Shown here piece by piece: positions 1 through 9,754 of a DNA stretch of 64,000 nucleotides. Position 1 is the first letter of the stretch, and the number at the start of each line of letters is the position of its first letter. The notes under the pieces were generated by a model. That model did not search any database and had not been told where the DNA came from. It saw nothing but the letters and a program-made list of their open reading frames with translations. Made by a program: the position numbers and the translations under genes. Source of the stretch: Legionella steigerwaltii (GTDB taxonomy: Bacteria; Pseudomonadota; Gammaproteobacteria; Legionellales; Legionellaceae); NCBI RefSeq assembly GCF_001468065.1, contig NZ_LNYZ01000006.1, forward strand, positions 22,002 to 86,001, read 5' to 3'.

Positions 1-327
1 TTAGCGCTACGTGCATTGGAAAAACGTGAATGGTTTCTTCATGCAATTGAAAGAATTAAAGAGTCTCGCGCTAAATTAATGAACGAATTACAATTATGCC
101 CAGTGATTGAGAAAGTCTATCCAACAGAAGCAAATTACATTCTTGTTAAAACAAAATACTCGACGCAATTAGTTCCGTGGTTTGCCAGCCAAGGTATCGT
201 GATTAAAAGTTTTTCGCCCCATTCACCTTTACATGATCATTTGCGAATCACCGTAGGTGATGATCCACAAAATGAGCTGTTACTGGATGCTCTATCTTCT
301 TTTCAAAATAATGGTTTAGGAAATTAA
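1..327 (+). CDS. hisC: histidinol-phosphate aminotransferase, C-terminal part
   Basis: This is the 3' end of a gene that begins outside the window; the frame is open from base 1. HisC is a PLP enzyme that transaminates imidazole-acetol phosphate to histidinol phosphate. The visible ~108 residues match the small C-terminal domain of the family, ending with an [17 protein letters not shown] segment whose Arg normally contacts the substrate phosphate. hisB starts two bases after the stop, so the genes are co-transcribed. The PLP-lysine region is not visible, so identity rests on the tail and on the his operon context. Confidence 0.85.
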   Translation, partial: LALRALEKREWFLHAIERIKESRAKLMNELQLCPVIEKVYPTEANYILVKTKYSTQLVPWFASQGIVIKSFSPHSPLHDHLRITVGDDPQNELLLDALSSFQNNGLGN

Positions 328-329
328 AA

Positions 330-1388
330 ATGCAAAAAATATTATTTATTGATCGTGATGGGACCTTAATCGAAGAACCTTTTGATTTTCAAGTAGACTC
401 ATTGGATAAAATTAAACTCACTCCCTATGTTATTCCTGCATTACTTCAATTACAAAATGAAGGGTTTCGCTTTGTTATGGTAAGCAATCAAAATGGTATA
501 GGTACCCCCGCATTTCCTGAGGATGATTTTATGATTTGCCATGAATTTACTCTGGATCTTTTTTCTTCACAGGGGGTATTTTTTGATGAAATTTTTATTT
601 GTCCTCACATGCCTGAAGACAATTGCTTATGCCGAAAACCTAAAACAGGATTGGTGGATCAATTCCTAAAGGAGAAAGCAATTGATAAATCATTTTCTTG
701 GGTTATTGGCGATAGGGAAACTGATCGACAATTGGCTGATAATCTGGGCATCAAATTTTTACCCGTTTCTAAACTACACGGATGGGATCAAATTACCCAA
801 ACGATTCTTAATCACAAACGTAGTGCTGTGATTCAAAGAACGACAAAAGAAACCGAAATTAAATTGAACCTGACATTGGATGCGGATCAAATTGGCCCAA
901 TCAACACACCATTGCCATTTTTTAACCACATGCTGGAACAAGTAGCCAAACATGGTGGATTTAATCTTGAGTTGTATGCCAATGGAGACATAGACGTTGA
1001 TGATCACCATTTGATTGAAGATACAGCAATTGCTTTTGGCGAAGGGCTAAAAAAAGCACTTGGGGATAAATGGGGTATTAACCGTTATGGGTTTATTTTA
1101 CCTATGGATGAAGCCTTAGCCTCTATAGCTATAGATATTAGTGGCAGAAGCTTTTGCGACTTTAAAGGCCAATTTACCCGGGAATTTGTTGGAGGTATGG
1201 CAACGGAAATGGTGCCGCATTTTTTTAGCTCGTTAGCCGCTGCCCTAGGAGCCACCATTCATGTTGAAGTGAAAGGCCAAAATCACCACCACATGATCGA
1301 AGCCTGTTTCAAATCATTAGGAAGAGCGCTCGGCCAGGCCTGTATGAAAACAAATAACTCCCTGCCATCAACTAAGGGGATATTATGA
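330..1388 (+). CDS. hisB: bifunctional histidinol-phosphatase / imidazoleglycerol-phosphate dehydratase
   Basis: A 352-residue enterobacterial-type fusion, close to the usual length of about 355. Residues 1-160 are a HAD phosphatase with [12 protein letters not shown] at the N-terminus and Cys/His zinc-loop residues ([14 protein letters not shown]). Residues ~165-352 are the dehydratase, with the metal-binding [16 protein letters not shown] and [17 protein letters not shown] motifs. It catalyses two steps of histidine synthesis in the cytoplasm. Its stop overlaps the start of hisH in an ATGA arrangement, which suggests translational coupling. Confidence 0.97.
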   Translation: MQKILFIDRDGTLIEEPFDFQVDSLDKIKLTPYVIPALLQLQNEGFRFVMVSNQNGIGTPAFPEDDFMICHEFTLDLFSSQGVFFDEIFICPHMPEDNCLCRKPKTGLVDQFLKEKAIDKSFSWVIGDRETDRQLADNLGIKFLPVSKLHGWDQITQTILNHKRSAVIQRTTKETEIKLNLTLDADQIGPINTPLPFFNHMLEQVAKHGGFNLELYANGDIDVDDHHLIEDTAIAFGEGLKKALGDKWGINRYGFILPMDEALASIAIDISGRSFCDFKGQFTREFVGGMATEMVPHFFSSLAAALGATIHVEVKGQNHHHMIEACFKSLGRALGQACMKTNNSLPSTKGIL

Positions 1389-1972
1389 TTGCTGTTATTG
1401 ATGTGAGTGGCACCAACCTAACTTCTTTGGTTAATGCATTAAAACGGTTGGAATTGAATTATCAATTAACACACGATGCAATGGTAATTAATAACGCAAG
1501 CCACGTGATTTTACCAGGGGTAGGCACTGCAGCTTATGGTATGAATGCTTTGCACAAGTATGACTTGATCGATGTGATTACCTCACTGGAACAACCACTG
1601 CTCGGTATTTGTCTTGGCATGCAATTGTTGTTCGAAAGCAGCGAAGAAAATGATGTTCGGTGTCTGGGGATGCTTCCCGGAAAAATAAAGCGCTTACGCC
1701 ATCAAGATGGTTATCCAGTGCCTCACATGGGTTGGAATCAATTGCAATGGCACACAGAGACGTTGTTACGGCAAGGATTAAATGAACAAGACTATGTTTA
1801 TTTTGTTCATAGTTACGCACTTGGTGAGAGTAAGTATGCATTGGCTTATTGTGAATACAGTGAACCATTCACGGCAATAGTTCAAAAAAATAATATTTGG
1901 GGCATGCAATTTCATCCGGAAAAATCCGCAGACACTGGAATGACTTTGCTAAAAAATTTTTGTAACAATTAA
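1385..1972 (+). CDS. hisH: imidazole glycerol phosphate synthase, glutaminase subunit
   Basis: A class I glutamine amidotransferase of 195 residues that feeds ammonia to HisF. The nucleophile Cys lies in [12 protein letters not shown] and the His-Glu pair in [10 protein letters not shown] near the C-terminus. The start overlaps the hisB stop by four bases. About 64 non-coding bases separate it from hisA, whereas the other his genes are overlapping or nearly so. Confidence 0.96.
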   Translation: MIAVIDVSGTNLTSLVNALKRLELNYQLTHDAMVINNASHVILPGVGTAAYGMNALHKYDLIDVITSLEQPLLGICLGMQLLFESSEENDVRCLGMLPGKIKRLRHQDGYPVPHMGWNQLQWHTETLLRQGLNEQDYVYFVHSYALGESKYALAYCEYSEPFTAIVQKNNIWGMQFHPEKSADTGMTLLKNFCNN

Positions 1973-2036
1973 AGGCTGTTGGCAATTCGCTATTTAGGCC
2001 AGGATAGTTGAATTGTCAATAGCCTATGGAGGCTTT

Positions 2037-2756
2037 ATGATCCTTATCCCTGCAATTGATATCCAAGCAGGTCGTTGTGTGCGTTTACGGCAAGGGCAAT
2101 TTGATCAAGTCACTCAATTTGATGCACTACCCATAGAACGGGCTACCTACTTTGCGCAGTTAGGTGCGAAGCGCTTGCATATTGTTGATTTAGATGGTGC
2201 ACAAACAGGAACGATGCAACAACTGCCTTTAATCTGTGCCATGCAAGGCACCGGTATCCCTGTGCAAGCAGGTGGTGGGATTCGCTCTTTAGAACAAGCA
2301 ATGTTATGTGTTTCATCCGGAATATCTAATCTGGTAATAGGCAGTATTGCCATAAGCAATCCCGAACTCACGGCACAAATTATTAAAGTAATAAATGCTC
2401 AACACATTATTCTGGCTTTAGATGTTCGAATACAAGATAAAATTCCTATACCTGCCATTCATGGTTGGCAAACAACAACCAATCATAATTTATGGGATAT
2501 TGTTTCCTATTACCAACAATTAGGAATTACGCAAATACTCTGTACCGATATTGCTTGTGATGGAATGATGCAAGGACCAAATTTTGAACTTTATAAGGAA
2601 GCAGTAGAACGCTTTCCACAAATTGAATGGCAAGCTTCAGGAGGCATCCGGGACACACAGGATATAAATCAATTGGATGCATTAGGAGTGAGTGCGGCGA
2701 TTCTGGGATTAACCCTTTACCAAGGCAACTTAAATTTAGAATCAATGTTATTGTAG
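2037..2756 (+). CDS. hisA: phosphoribosylformimino-5-aminoimidazole carboxamide ribotide isomerase, shortened C-terminus
   Basis: A TIM-barrel Amadori isomerase of 239 residues. Family motifs are present: PAIDIQAGRCVRL with the catalytic Asp near residue 8, VDLDGAQTG, AGGGIRS, TDIACDGMMQG with the second catalytic Asp, and ASGGIRD. I chose the ATG at 2037 because TGGAGG lies just upstream; an in-frame start at 2013 would add eight unlikely residues. The gene stops at a TAG directly before a palindromic repeat. A diverged second copy of its last 23 codons follows at 2830 and reads ten codons further, so this C-terminus seems truncated. Confidence 0.95.
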   Translation: MILIPAIDIQAGRCVRLRQGQFDQVTQFDALPIERATYFAQLGAKRLHIVDLDGAQTGTMQQLPLICAMQGTGIPVQAGGGIRSLEQAMLCVSSGISNLVIGSIAISNPELTAQIIKVINAQHIILALDVRIQDKIPIPAIHGWQTTTNHNLWDIVSYYQQLGITQILCTDIACDGMMQGPNFELYKEAVERFPQIEWQASGGIRDTQDINQLDALGVSAAILGLTLYQGNLNLESMLL

Positions 2757-2766
2757 GTATAGTAGG

Positions 2767-2838
2767 TGTAGCCTGGGTGCAGCGCAGCAGGAGGGGACGG
2801 ACCCCAACGGGGTCCGTCCCCGTTGCACTGGAGTGAGC
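2767..2838. repeat. palindromic repeat, degenerate right arm, with inner GC hairpin
   Basis: The left arm TGTAGCCTGGGTGCAGCGCAG matches the repeat family found across the window. The core is a perfect 13-bp inverted repeat (2793-2805 with 2809-2821, 3-base loop) built on GGGGACGGACCCC. The right outer arm is degraded and runs into the hisA stub. It separates hisA from hisF and could act as an intra-operon hairpin. Confidence 0.8.
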
Positions 2839-2931
2839 GAGGCGATTCTGGGATTAACTCTCTACCAAGGCAAATTTGACCTAGAGTCGATGTTATTGAC
2901 AAAGTGCCCGGATGCATTACTAATTAAGTGA
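2826..2931 (+). pseudogene. hisA 3'-end remnant (duplicate stub)
   Basis: Bases 2830-2898 match 2685-2753, the last 23 sense codons of hisA, at 58 of 69 positions, mostly with synonymous differences. The reading continues ten more codons to a TGA at 2929, eight bases before hisF. A one-base gap just upstream (GCACTGGAG against GCATTAGGAG) breaks the frame. It probably represents the original hisA end, left behind when another allele or a repeat-borne copy was joined upstream. Confidence 0.75.
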
Positions 2932-2938
2932 GTACGAT

Positions 2939-3706
2939 ATGTTAACCAAACGAATTATTCCATGCCTTGATGTACGCAATAATCAAGTGGTTAAAGGAAT
3001 CAAATTTCGCAATCATCGCGTTGTTGGCAATATTCTTGATCTTGCAGCTGAGTATTCTGCATCAGGTGCAGATGAGCTTGTATTTTATGACATTACTGCA
3101 AGCTCTGAGCAACGCTCAGTTTGTCCGGACTGGGTGAATCAAGTAGCAGAAACAATTAATATTCCTTTCACTGTAGCAGGTGGAATTCGCTCGCTTATTC
3201 AGGCAAAATCGTTATTAAATTTAGGAGCTGATAAAATATCCATTAATAGCCCAGCATTAGAAAACCCTGACTTAATCAATGAATTAAGTCGAGATTTTGG
3301 AAGCCAATGCGTTGTAATAGGAGTTGATAGCCAATGGATAGATGATGATTATTATGTCTATCAATACACTGGAGATGAGAAAAGAACACTTAACTCTAAA
3401 CGTAAAACAAAAGAATGGATAAAGGAAGTACAAGATAGAGGAGCAGGAGAAATTGTATTAAATTGTATGCAAGCAGATGGAGTGCGTAATGGCTATGATT
3501 TACATCAATTAAAACTGATGCGGTCTTTATGTCAGGTGCCATTAGTTGCATCGGGAGGTGCCGGAGCACTGGATGACTTTACTCAAGTTTTTCTTGAGTC
3601 TCAAGTAGATGGAGCTTTAGCTGCCAGTATTTTTCATGACAAAATTTTGACAATACATGAAATAAAATTAGCATTAAAAAAACAAAAGATTGAGGTACGA
3701 TTATGA
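2939..3706 (+). CDS. hisF: imidazole glycerol phosphate synthase, cyclase subunit
   Basis: A TIM barrel of 255 residues that forms IGP and AICAR from PRFAR with ammonia from HisH. The N-terminal [16 protein letters not shown] carries the first catalytic Asp. [28 protein letters not shown] with the second Asp, and VASGGAGAL are all present. Its 3' end overlaps hisIE by four bases (ATGA). No strong Shine-Dalgarno is visible upstream, where the hisA stub lies. Confidence 0.96.
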   Translation: MLTKRIIPCLDVRNNQVVKGIKFRNHRVVGNILDLAAEYSASGADELVFYDITASSEQRSVCPDWVNQVAETINIPFTVAGGIRSLIQAKSLLNLGADKISINSPALENPDLINELSRDFGSQCVVIGVDSQWIDDDYYVYQYTGDEKRTLNSKRKTKEWIKEVQDRGAGEIVLNCMQADGVRNGYDLHQLKLMRSLCQVPLVASGGAGALDDFTQVFLESQVDGALAASIFHDKILTIHEIKLALKKQKIEVRL

Positions 3707-4326
3707 TTCACATGGAAATTAATTCTTTGGATTGGAAAAAAATGAATGGCTTATTACCAGCCATTATCCAAAATGCTGAAAATGGTAGTGTTCTAATGTT
3801 GGGTTATATGAACCAAGAGGCTTTGCTCGCTACACTCACCACAGGCCAATTAAATCTCTACAGCCGAAGTCGAAAACGCCTATGGCGCAAAGGAGAAAGC
3901 TCCGGTAATAGCATGTCCATCCAACATATCAGTGTTGATTGTGACAGTGATAGCCTCTTAATTCAGGTTTTACCTAAAGGCCCAGCCTGTCATTTAGGTT
4001 ATACGAGTTGCTTTCAACCGGCGCATAATTCAAATTTAGGATTTATACATGAGTTAATTGAGTTGATTAATGAGCGCGCTGAATCAAAAAATGAAAACAG
4101 TTATACAGCACAACTATTAGAATCTGGACTCTCACGATGTGCACAAAAAGTAGGTGAAGAAGCAGTAGAAACAGTAATTGCTGCAGTAAATAATAACCGC
4201 GAAGAATTGGTTAATGAAAGTGCTGACTTAATTTTTCACTTATTTGTTTTATTAAAAGCATGTGAATTAAGTTTTTATGATGTGTTGCAGTGCTTGCGAG
4301 ACCGAGATAGAACGGTTCATACTTAA
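3703..4326 (+). CDS. hisI: phosphoribosyl-AMP cyclohydrolase / phosphoribosyl-ATP pyrophosphatase
   Basis: A 207-residue HisIE fusion for steps two and three of histidine synthesis. The HisI half (to ~115) has [17 protein letters not shown] and the metal-binding [11 protein letters not shown] and CH residues. The HisE half has [17 protein letters not shown], typical of the MazG-like pyrophosphohydrolase helices. A second in-frame ATG lies nine bases further in and could be the real start. This is the last gene of the operon; a palindromic repeat follows. Confidence 0.96.
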   Translation: MIHMEINSLDWKKMNGLLPAIIQNAENGSVLMLGYMNQEALLATLTTGQLNLYSRSRKRLWRKGESSGNSMSIQHISVDCDSDSLLIQVLPKGPACHLGYTSCFQPAHNSNLGFIHELIELINERAESKNENSYTAQLLESGLSRCAQKVGEEAVETVIAAVNNNREELVNESADLIFHLFVLLKACELSFYDVLQCLRDRDRTVHT

Positions 4327-4339
4327 ATAAGTTATAACT

Positions 4340-4432
4340 TGTAGCCTGGGTGCAGCGCAGCGGAACCCGGGAATTATGAGCTTCATTTAAATCCATTAAT
4401 CCCGGGTTCCGCTGCGCTGCACCCAGGCTACA
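4340..4432. repeat. intergenic palindromic repeat
   Basis: Perfect ~33-bp arms (TGTAGCCTGGGTGCAGCGCA... and its complement) flank a ~27-base centre. It sits between the convergent genes hisI and rlmI and could serve as a terminator for both. Confidence 0.9.
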
Positions 4433-4439
4433 AAAATAA

Positions 4440-5612
4440 TCACACAACTGCCAACAAGACCGCAGTCAGATAATTTCCTTCTGGAAAAGAAGTTAATGTA
4501 GGATGACAACTTGCTGGGCCATAAACACCTAAAATGCGAGCTTGCTTTCCTACAGCCACTGCTTGAGCACTGACCAAAGAACAAAATTCTTGCGATGAAA
4601 GTGCTGAAGAGCAATTACATGTCATTAATAAAGAACCTGGTTTCATGTACTTAAATACTTCACGGTGCAAGAATCGATAATAGTTTTTAGCGCGCTCAAC
4701 ATGTTGTTTTGAAGGAACCAATTTAGGGGGATCCAAAATAACGAGATCGTAATCCCCTGCTTTTGTTAAATACTCGCGGGCATCTGCTTCAATAAACTCA
4801 ATCTGGGTCACATCATTTAATGCAGCATTTTTCTGCGCTTGAGCGATTGCTTGGGCAGAACTATCCACAGCAGTTACTTTTGAGGCCCCAGCTCGCGCAG
4901 CATGTAAAGCAAAACCACCACTATAACAATAAAGATCTAATACGTTTTTTCCTTTGGATAATTGAGCAATACGCTGATGATTCTCTCGTTGGTCAAGAAA
5001 CAGTCCTGTTTTTTGTGCTTGAGCAAATTCAACTTCATAAATAACTCCTGCTTCAAGAACTTTAGTATCGTATTGTTTCTCTTGTGCAGTAATTTGTTTC
5101 CAGCCGTCCTGACCCAATGGTTTATTTTGCGGCATCCAAACAATTTGATCTTCAGGAAATAAATTTTGCAAAGCGTGAATGATAATTTCTCGATTGAGTT
5201 CAACCCAATAAGCGGAGCTGGCAACGACACAAATCTGATTAAATCGATCAATCGTTAATCCTGAAAGACCATCCGCTTCACTATTAAATAAACGATAAGC
5301 AGTGGTTTTTTCATTAGGTAGATTCAAACATTCTCTAACCTGTTTTGCCTGATTTAAACGATGTGCAATCAAGGAATGTAAATTGCCTCTATCTATGGAT
5401 TCATTTGCGAGAGCCAATACTCTAACTCTGTAGAGAGAATGTTCATTATAAACACCTACACCAATAAGCTCCTCATCTGCATTATAAATATCAATCAAAT
5501 GTCCTGTGACTAATTTCCCATGAGTTTTTGCAATGGCCTTGGGGAATATCCAGGGATGGCCGCGTAATACGGTGTTTTGTTTTGCCTTAAGCAAAATAAC
5601 CTTTGCATTCAT
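4440..5612 (-). CDS. rlmI: class I SAM-dependent 23S rRNA methyltransferase, RlmI-like
   Basis: A 390-residue protein close to E. coli RlmI, which makes m5C1962 in 23S rRNA. It has an N-terminal PUA domain (LRGHPWIFPKAI), a middle EEHEA-like region, and a Rossmann methyltransferase domain with VLDLYCYSGGFALHAA and VILDPPKLVPSK. The catalytic Cys is probably in TCNCSSALS. The reading frame stays open to 5672, but the ATG at 5612 gives the normal N-terminus MNAKVILLKAKQ and has GGGAAA upstream. It converges on the his operon. Confidence 0.88.
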   Translation of the reverse strand: MNAKVILLKAKQNTVLRGHPWIFPKAIAKTHGKLVTGHLIDIYNADEELIGVGVYNEHSLYRVRVLALANESIDRGNLHSLIAHRLNQAKQVRECLNLPNEKTTAYRLFNSEADGLSGLTIDRFNQICVVASSAYWVELNREIIIHALQNLFPEDQIVWMPQNKPLGQDGWKQITAQEKQYDTKVLEAGVIYEVEFAQAQKTGLFLDQRENHQRIAQLSKGKNVLDLYCYSGGFALHAARAGASKVTAVDSSAQAIAQAQKNAALNDVTQIEFIEADAREYLTKAGDYDLVILDPPKLVPSKQHVERAKNYYRFLHREVFKYMKPGSLLMTCNCSSALSSQEFCSLVSAQAVAVGKQARILGVYGPASCHPTLTSFPEGNYLTAVLLAVV

Positions 5613-5828
5613 TTTTCTATTTCCCAAAGAACAAAAATCGGCTAATCTACACAAAGAACGATAGACCTGCAATAGTTCATAATTTTATAAAGCCTAAAAA
5701 AGCAGTTCCCGCTCAATTTAACTGAAAAAATAAGAATTAGGGACAGTGATGCCACAAACAATAAAAAAACATTTTATCTCCTTTTTTATAACCAATGTTT
5801 TAACAATTAACACATTTTGGTAATCAAT

Positions 5829-7706
5829 ATGGAAAATACACAAAAGTTCTCTTATGGACTCACGTTAGGAGCTTTAGGAGTTGTGTTTGGTGACATAGGC
5901 ACCAGCCCATTATATGCCTTAAAAGTCACTATGGATAATCTCCCTATTTCTCAAACTACTATTATGGGAGTACTCTCACTTATATTTTGGTGTTTGATTA
6001 TTATTATTTCATTCAAATACTTAATCATGATTTTTCGGGCAGATAATGATGGAGAAGGAGGAATTCTTGCCCTTTTAGCGCTGATGAAATATAAAAGCAC
6101 TCGATATGTACCCTTATTTTATATTGTTGCAATTTTTGGAGCCGGCTTACTCTTAGGTGACGGCATGCTTACGCCAGCCATATCGGTAGTCAGTGCCGTA
6201 GAGGGTCTCAGTACGCTTTCGGACTCATTTACACCCTACATTCTACCCATTGCAGGAGTGATTCTAATCTTTCTTTTCATGCTGCAATCAAGAGGAACGG
6301 GCAGCATAGGAAATCTATTCGGCCCATTTATACTTATCTGGTTTATAACCATCGCTGTACTCGGAATAGTACAAATAGTAAAAGCCCCAATCGTGTTAGA
6401 AGCAATCAATCCTTACTATGCTTTTGCTTTGATACAGGAGACAGGATTTAAAGGATATTTATTATTGGGAGGAATCTTTCTCGTTGTTACAGGAGGAGAG
6501 GCACTGTATGCCGATATAGGACATTTTGGAAAAAATCCCATTCGTGCCAGTTGGTTTGCGGTTGTTCTTCCCTGCTTGGTATTAAATTACTTTGGCCAAG
6601 GTGCTAATTTACTCTTACACCCTCAAGCGATTAGTAATCCTTTTTATATGATTGCACCTCAATGGTTTTATATTCCATTAATTATTCTTGCTACTATTGC
6701 AACAGTAATCGCGTCACAAGCAGTTATTTCAGCTACCTTTTCTTTAACAAAACAAGCTGTTTTGCTAGGTCTATGCCCTCGTATACCTATCGTGCAAACA
6801 TCCAAGGAATTTTCCGGGCAAATTTATGTACCTCAAATTAACATTATTTTATTTATTGGAACTATCACCTTTTGTTTTGCATTCAGAACATCAGATAATT
6901 TAGCTCACGCCTATGGAATCGCTGTAAATGCATACATGCTCCTGATTGATGCAATGGTTGCTTATGCAGCCTTATCGATTTGGAAATGGTCAAAATTTAA
7001 AGTCACTGTGATATTCGGATTATTTCTCACGATAGATTTTGCATTTCTTGGTTCAAATTTACATAAGTTTTTAACAGGTGGTTGGGTCCCAGTCACCTTT
7101 GCTTTACTGATAGCAACCATTATGTATACCTGGAAATTTGGCTTGGAATACTTGCGTGAAAATTATTACATGAATAAAGATGATATTTCCAAGATTCTCA
7201 GACAACTAGAATACAAGAGTTTGAATCAACTTACCGATTTAACAGCAATTTTTATTACCGATGTTTATGATAAAAGCGGTGGGAGCTTTCTCCACTTCCT
7301 CAAGTTAAGCCGCGCTGTTCCAGAACGTGTTCTTATTGTTAATTATATTGTAGACAACATACCGTATGTTCATTACAGCCAACGTTATGAAATTACCTGC
7401 TTGCATGAAAAAGTTTTTAATCTCACCTTACATTTTGGATTTATGGAAACTATTTCGATACCCAGAGCTTTGGAACGAGCCTCTAACAAAAACTTGTTCC
7501 CCTTCAAGTTAAATGTTGACCGTGCTACCTATATGGTGGAAATTCCCAATATTACCGCATCCAAATCAAAAAAATCATTAACCTTCTATTGGCAAGAAAA
7601 ATTATTTGCTTTTTTAATACGCAACTACTCGGCTAATTTAAATATCGACTTTTATAAATTACCGTACAATAGAACGATGGCAATTGGCACTTATTATATT
7701 ATGTAA
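5829..7706 (+). CDS. kup: low-affinity potassium transporter Kup
   Basis: A K+ uptake permease of 625 residues (E. coli Kup 622) with about twelve membrane segments in residues 1-430 and a cytoplasmic C-terminal domain. GVVFGDIGTSPLYALK near the N-terminus and the GEGGILALLAL segment are family signatures. The ATG at 5829 is preferred over an in-frame TTG four codons upstream, though no clear ribosome-binding site is seen for either. rdgC follows after 15 bases, so the two may share a transcript. Confidence 0.95.
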   Translation: MENTQKFSYGLTLGALGVVFGDIGTSPLYALKVTMDNLPISQTTIMGVLSLIFWCLIIIISFKYLIMIFRADNDGEGGILALLALMKYKSTRYVPLFYIVAIFGAGLLLGDGMLTPAISVVSAVEGLSTLSDSFTPYILPIAGVILIFLFMLQSRGTGSIGNLFGPFILIWFITIAVLGIVQIVKAPIVLEAINPYYAFALIQETGFKGYLLLGGIFLVVTGGEALYADIGHFGKNPIRASWFAVVLPCLVLNYFGQGANLLLHPQAISNPFYMIAPQWFYIPLIILATIATVIASQAVISATFSLTKQAVLLGLCPRIPIVQTSKEFSGQIYVPQINIILFIGTITFCFAFRTSDNLAHAYGIAVNAYMLLIDAMVAYAALSIWKWSKFKVTVIFGLFLTIDFAFLGSNLHKFLTGGWVPVTFALLIATIMYTWKFGLEYLRENYYMNKDDISKILRQLEYKSLNQLTDLTAIFITDVYDKSGGSFLHFLKLSRAVPERVLIVNYIVDNIPYVHYSQRYEITCLHEKVFNLTLHFGFMETISIPRALERASNKNLFPFKLNVDRATYMVEIPNITASKSKKSLTFYWQEKLFAFLIRNYSANLNIDFYKLPYNRTMAIGTYYIM

Positions 7707-7721
7707 TCTCAGGAGTTTTTT

Positions 7722-8639
7722 ATGTGGTTTAACAACGCATTAATCTATCAATATGAGTTGGATGAAGCTGGTGATTTAACAGCTTCCTTGGCTGAAAATA
7801 TTCTAAAACCTTGTCCCCCTCATGCTCGTTTTGTTTATGGCTGGCTTCCTGCCTTTGCGGATGAAATGGTTCAAGAAATAGCCGGTAGTTCGCTAATTTG
7901 TATGGGCAAGGAAGAACGTCTACTGCCACGTGGCGTGATCAATAAAATGTTGGCTGAAAAAGTACAAGTCCTTGAAACGCAACAAGGTCGCCCAGTGAAA
8001 CGTGCTGAAAAAGCACAGATGGCTGAAGACATCGAATTTGAATTATTGCCTAAGTCATTTTGCATTCAGAAAAAAATGTTTGCCATCCTTGATAGCGTCA
8101 GCAAAAGAATAATAGTTAATGCTTCAAGTAACAACCAAGCAGCACAACTCACTTCTCTTTTGCGTAAATCAGTCGCTGGCATCTCGATTGAACCAATTTC
8201 TCATACAGAAAATCTTGCCTTACGTTTTGCCGAATGGATTCAATCTCCTAGCACCCTTCCTAATCATTTTCAATTAGCGTCTGATTGCTTACTTTTTTCT
8301 CTTGATGATGAAAAAAAACGAGTGCATTGCAAGGGTTATGAACTCCCAGCAGAAGAAATCTTAACGTTATTATCTCAAGGTATGGGAACGGCTGAAATTT
8401 CGTTAATCTGGAAAGAACGAATTCAATTGACTCTAACCCATGATTTTAGCTTTAAAAAGCTTAAAAGCCTTGATCTTCTACTCGATGATTTTAATGACAT
8501 TAAACAACTTGATGAAGAATACCAACAACGTGATGCAGCACTTGCTTTATTATCCGGTGAGCTACGTGAACTAACTCATGATCTTTTAGTTGCTCTTGCG
8601 GTAAAAGAAAAAGAACCCGAATTAGAAGTGATCGCATAA
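7722..8639 (+). CDS. rdgC: recombination-associated protein RdgC
   Basis: A 305-residue protein of the usual RdgC length (303 in E. coli). The N-terminus MWFNNALIYQYEL and the acidic, Leu-rich C-terminal half fit the family. RdgC forms a ring-shaped dimer on double-stranded DNA and restrains RecA loading. A clear CAGGAG lies ahead of the ATG. A rho-independent terminator follows directly. Confidence 0.93.
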   Translation: MWFNNALIYQYELDEAGDLTASLAENILKPCPPHARFVYGWLPAFADEMVQEIAGSSLICMGKEERLLPRGVINKMLAEKVQVLETQQGRPVKRAEKAQMAEDIEFELLPKSFCIQKKMFAILDSVSKRIIVNASSNNQAAQLTSLLRKSVAGISIEPISHTENLALRFAEWIQSPSTLPNHFQLASDCLLFSLDDEKKRVHCKGYELPAEEILTLLSQGMGTAEISLIWKERIQLTLTHDFSFKKLKSLDLLLDDFNDIKQLDEEYQQRDAALALLSGELRELTHDLLVALAVKEKEPELEVIA

Positions 8640-8650
8640 AATACATCGAA

Positions 8651-8680
8651 GGGAGCAGCATTTGATAATGCTCCCTTTTT
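8651..8680 (+). terminator. rho-independent terminator of kup-rdgC
   Basis: GGGAGCA and TGCTCCC arms enclose an 11-base loop, followed by a T run, 12 bases after the rdgC stop. Confidence 0.85.
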
Positions 8681-8771
8681 CATCTGTTCTTACCAAGATA
8701 CTTTATTAATTGAGCTCTTTCTGTAGAAAATGAAATAAAGAGACATCAGATAAATATTTTTAGTCATACTT

Positions 8772-8834
8772 TGTAGCCTGGGTGAAGGCGTAAGCCGTAA
8801 CCCGGGTTACGGCTGTGCCTTCACCCAGGCTACA
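8772..8834. repeat. intergenic palindromic repeat (GTGAAGGC variant)
   Basis: TGTAGCCTGGGTGAAGGC pairs with its complement at the right end. The centre carries TAACCCGGGTTA. It lies between the convergent genes rdgC and bamD. Confidence 0.88.
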
Positions 8835-8884
8835 ATGCTACCTATCACTCAACCATCGGTTCTCATGATTTAGAACTAGAGTAT

Positions 8885-9658
8885 TTAAACAATTCTGTCC
8901 ATTTTAGTTGTGTGATAAGTTGCCTGATAAACAGCAAACGCTTCGTCTGCTGCTTTTTTGAAACCTAAGGCCATATTAGCATGATACATCACTACCAAAG
9001 CCAGTTTTGCACTTGGTGCTTGTGGGTAGTTTTTTACGACATAACTTGCTCTATTGATCGCTGCAACATACATCTTACGTTTAAAATAGAATGTCGCGAC
9101 ATTCAATTCATGTTGTGCAAACATATTACGTAAATAGATCATACGCTGCAATGCATTTGCTTTATATTTACTGTCAGGAAATTTTTGAATCAAAATACCG
9201 AAATCAGAATAAGCTTGGGTTTGTGTTCCAGGATCTCTCCAAGACTCATCCAGTGGTAAGAATTTTGCAAAAACCCCGCGGGTTTGTTGGAAATTCGCCA
9301 TTCCTTTCATGTAATACGCATAATCTACATTTTTAGCGCGTGGATAAAGATGAATAAATCGCTCTGCAGTAGCTGCAGCTGAGGGATAATCTTCATTTTT
9401 ATAATAAGCGTAAATCAATTGCATTTGTGAGTGTTCAGTATAATCACTAAATGGATACATTGTTTCTATCGCTTCAAGATGCTTTATTGCTGTTGAATAT
9501 TCTTTTTTACGTAAGTCCTTTTGGGCTTCCGTATTTAGCTGCTCCGCGGTCATGCCTTTATAAGGATTATTATCTTCATCTTCTTTTCCCCACCATGTCT
9601 TGCATGCAGATAAAGATACCATAAGACCTATTAGGAACAACATTTGAATTCGTTTCAT
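8885..9658 (-). CDS. bamD: outer membrane assembly lipoprotein BamD (ComL)
   Basis: A 257-residue lipoprotein whose signal peptide ends in the lipobox LSAC (Cys19). It is followed by TPR-like helices (PYKGMTAEQLNTEAQKDLR, YPFSDYTEHSQMQLIYAYY), the BamD pattern. BamD is the essential scaffold partner of BamA in folding outer-membrane beta-barrels. It stands alone with its own promoter. The length fits the family (~245). Confidence 0.93.
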   Translation of the reverse strand: MKRIQMLFLIGLMVSLSACKTWWGKEDEDNNPYKGMTAEQLNTEAQKDLRKKEYSTAIKHLEAIETMYPFSDYTEHSQMQLIYAYYKNEDYPSAAATAERFIHLYPRAKNVDYAYYMKGMANFQQTRGVFAKFLPLDESWRDPGTQTQAYSDFGILIQKFPDSKYKANALQRMIYLRNMFAQHELNVATFYFKRKMYVAAINRASYVVKNYPQAPSAKLALVVMYHANMALGFKKAADEAFAVYQATYHTTKMDRIV

Positions 9659-9691
9659 AAACTACACCTAACCTATTTATAAAATATACAT

Positions 9692-9709
9692 CTGTTGTAT
9701 CTACAACAG
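9692..9709. promoter_or_regulatory. operator-like dyad in the bamD leader
   Basis: CTGTTGTA and TACAACAG form 8-bp perfect arms around two bases. The dyad lies between the predicted bamD promoter and the start codon. No T run follows, so a protein-binding site or an mRNA hairpin is more likely than a terminator. Confidence 0.4.
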
Positions 9710-9725
9710 TCACAAAATTTGGAAC

Positions 9726-9754
9726 ATTATACCTAGGACTATATAATTTGCGAA
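9726..9754 (-). promoter_or_regulatory. sigma-70 promoter for bamD
   Basis: On the minus strand TTCGCA is followed by a 17-base spacer and TATAAT within CCTAGGTATAAT, about 70 bases before the bamD ATG. Confidence 0.65.

Noticed and set aside
2627..2917. ORFs spanning the hisA end and the palindrome on both strands
   Set aside because: They depend on repeat sequence and lie out of frame with hisA; the repeat and stub explain the region.
4211..4614. Minus-strand ORFs around the hisI-rlmI palindrome
   Set aside because: They are shadows of hisI and rlmI and contain the SLGAAQRNPG peptide encoded by the repeat itself.
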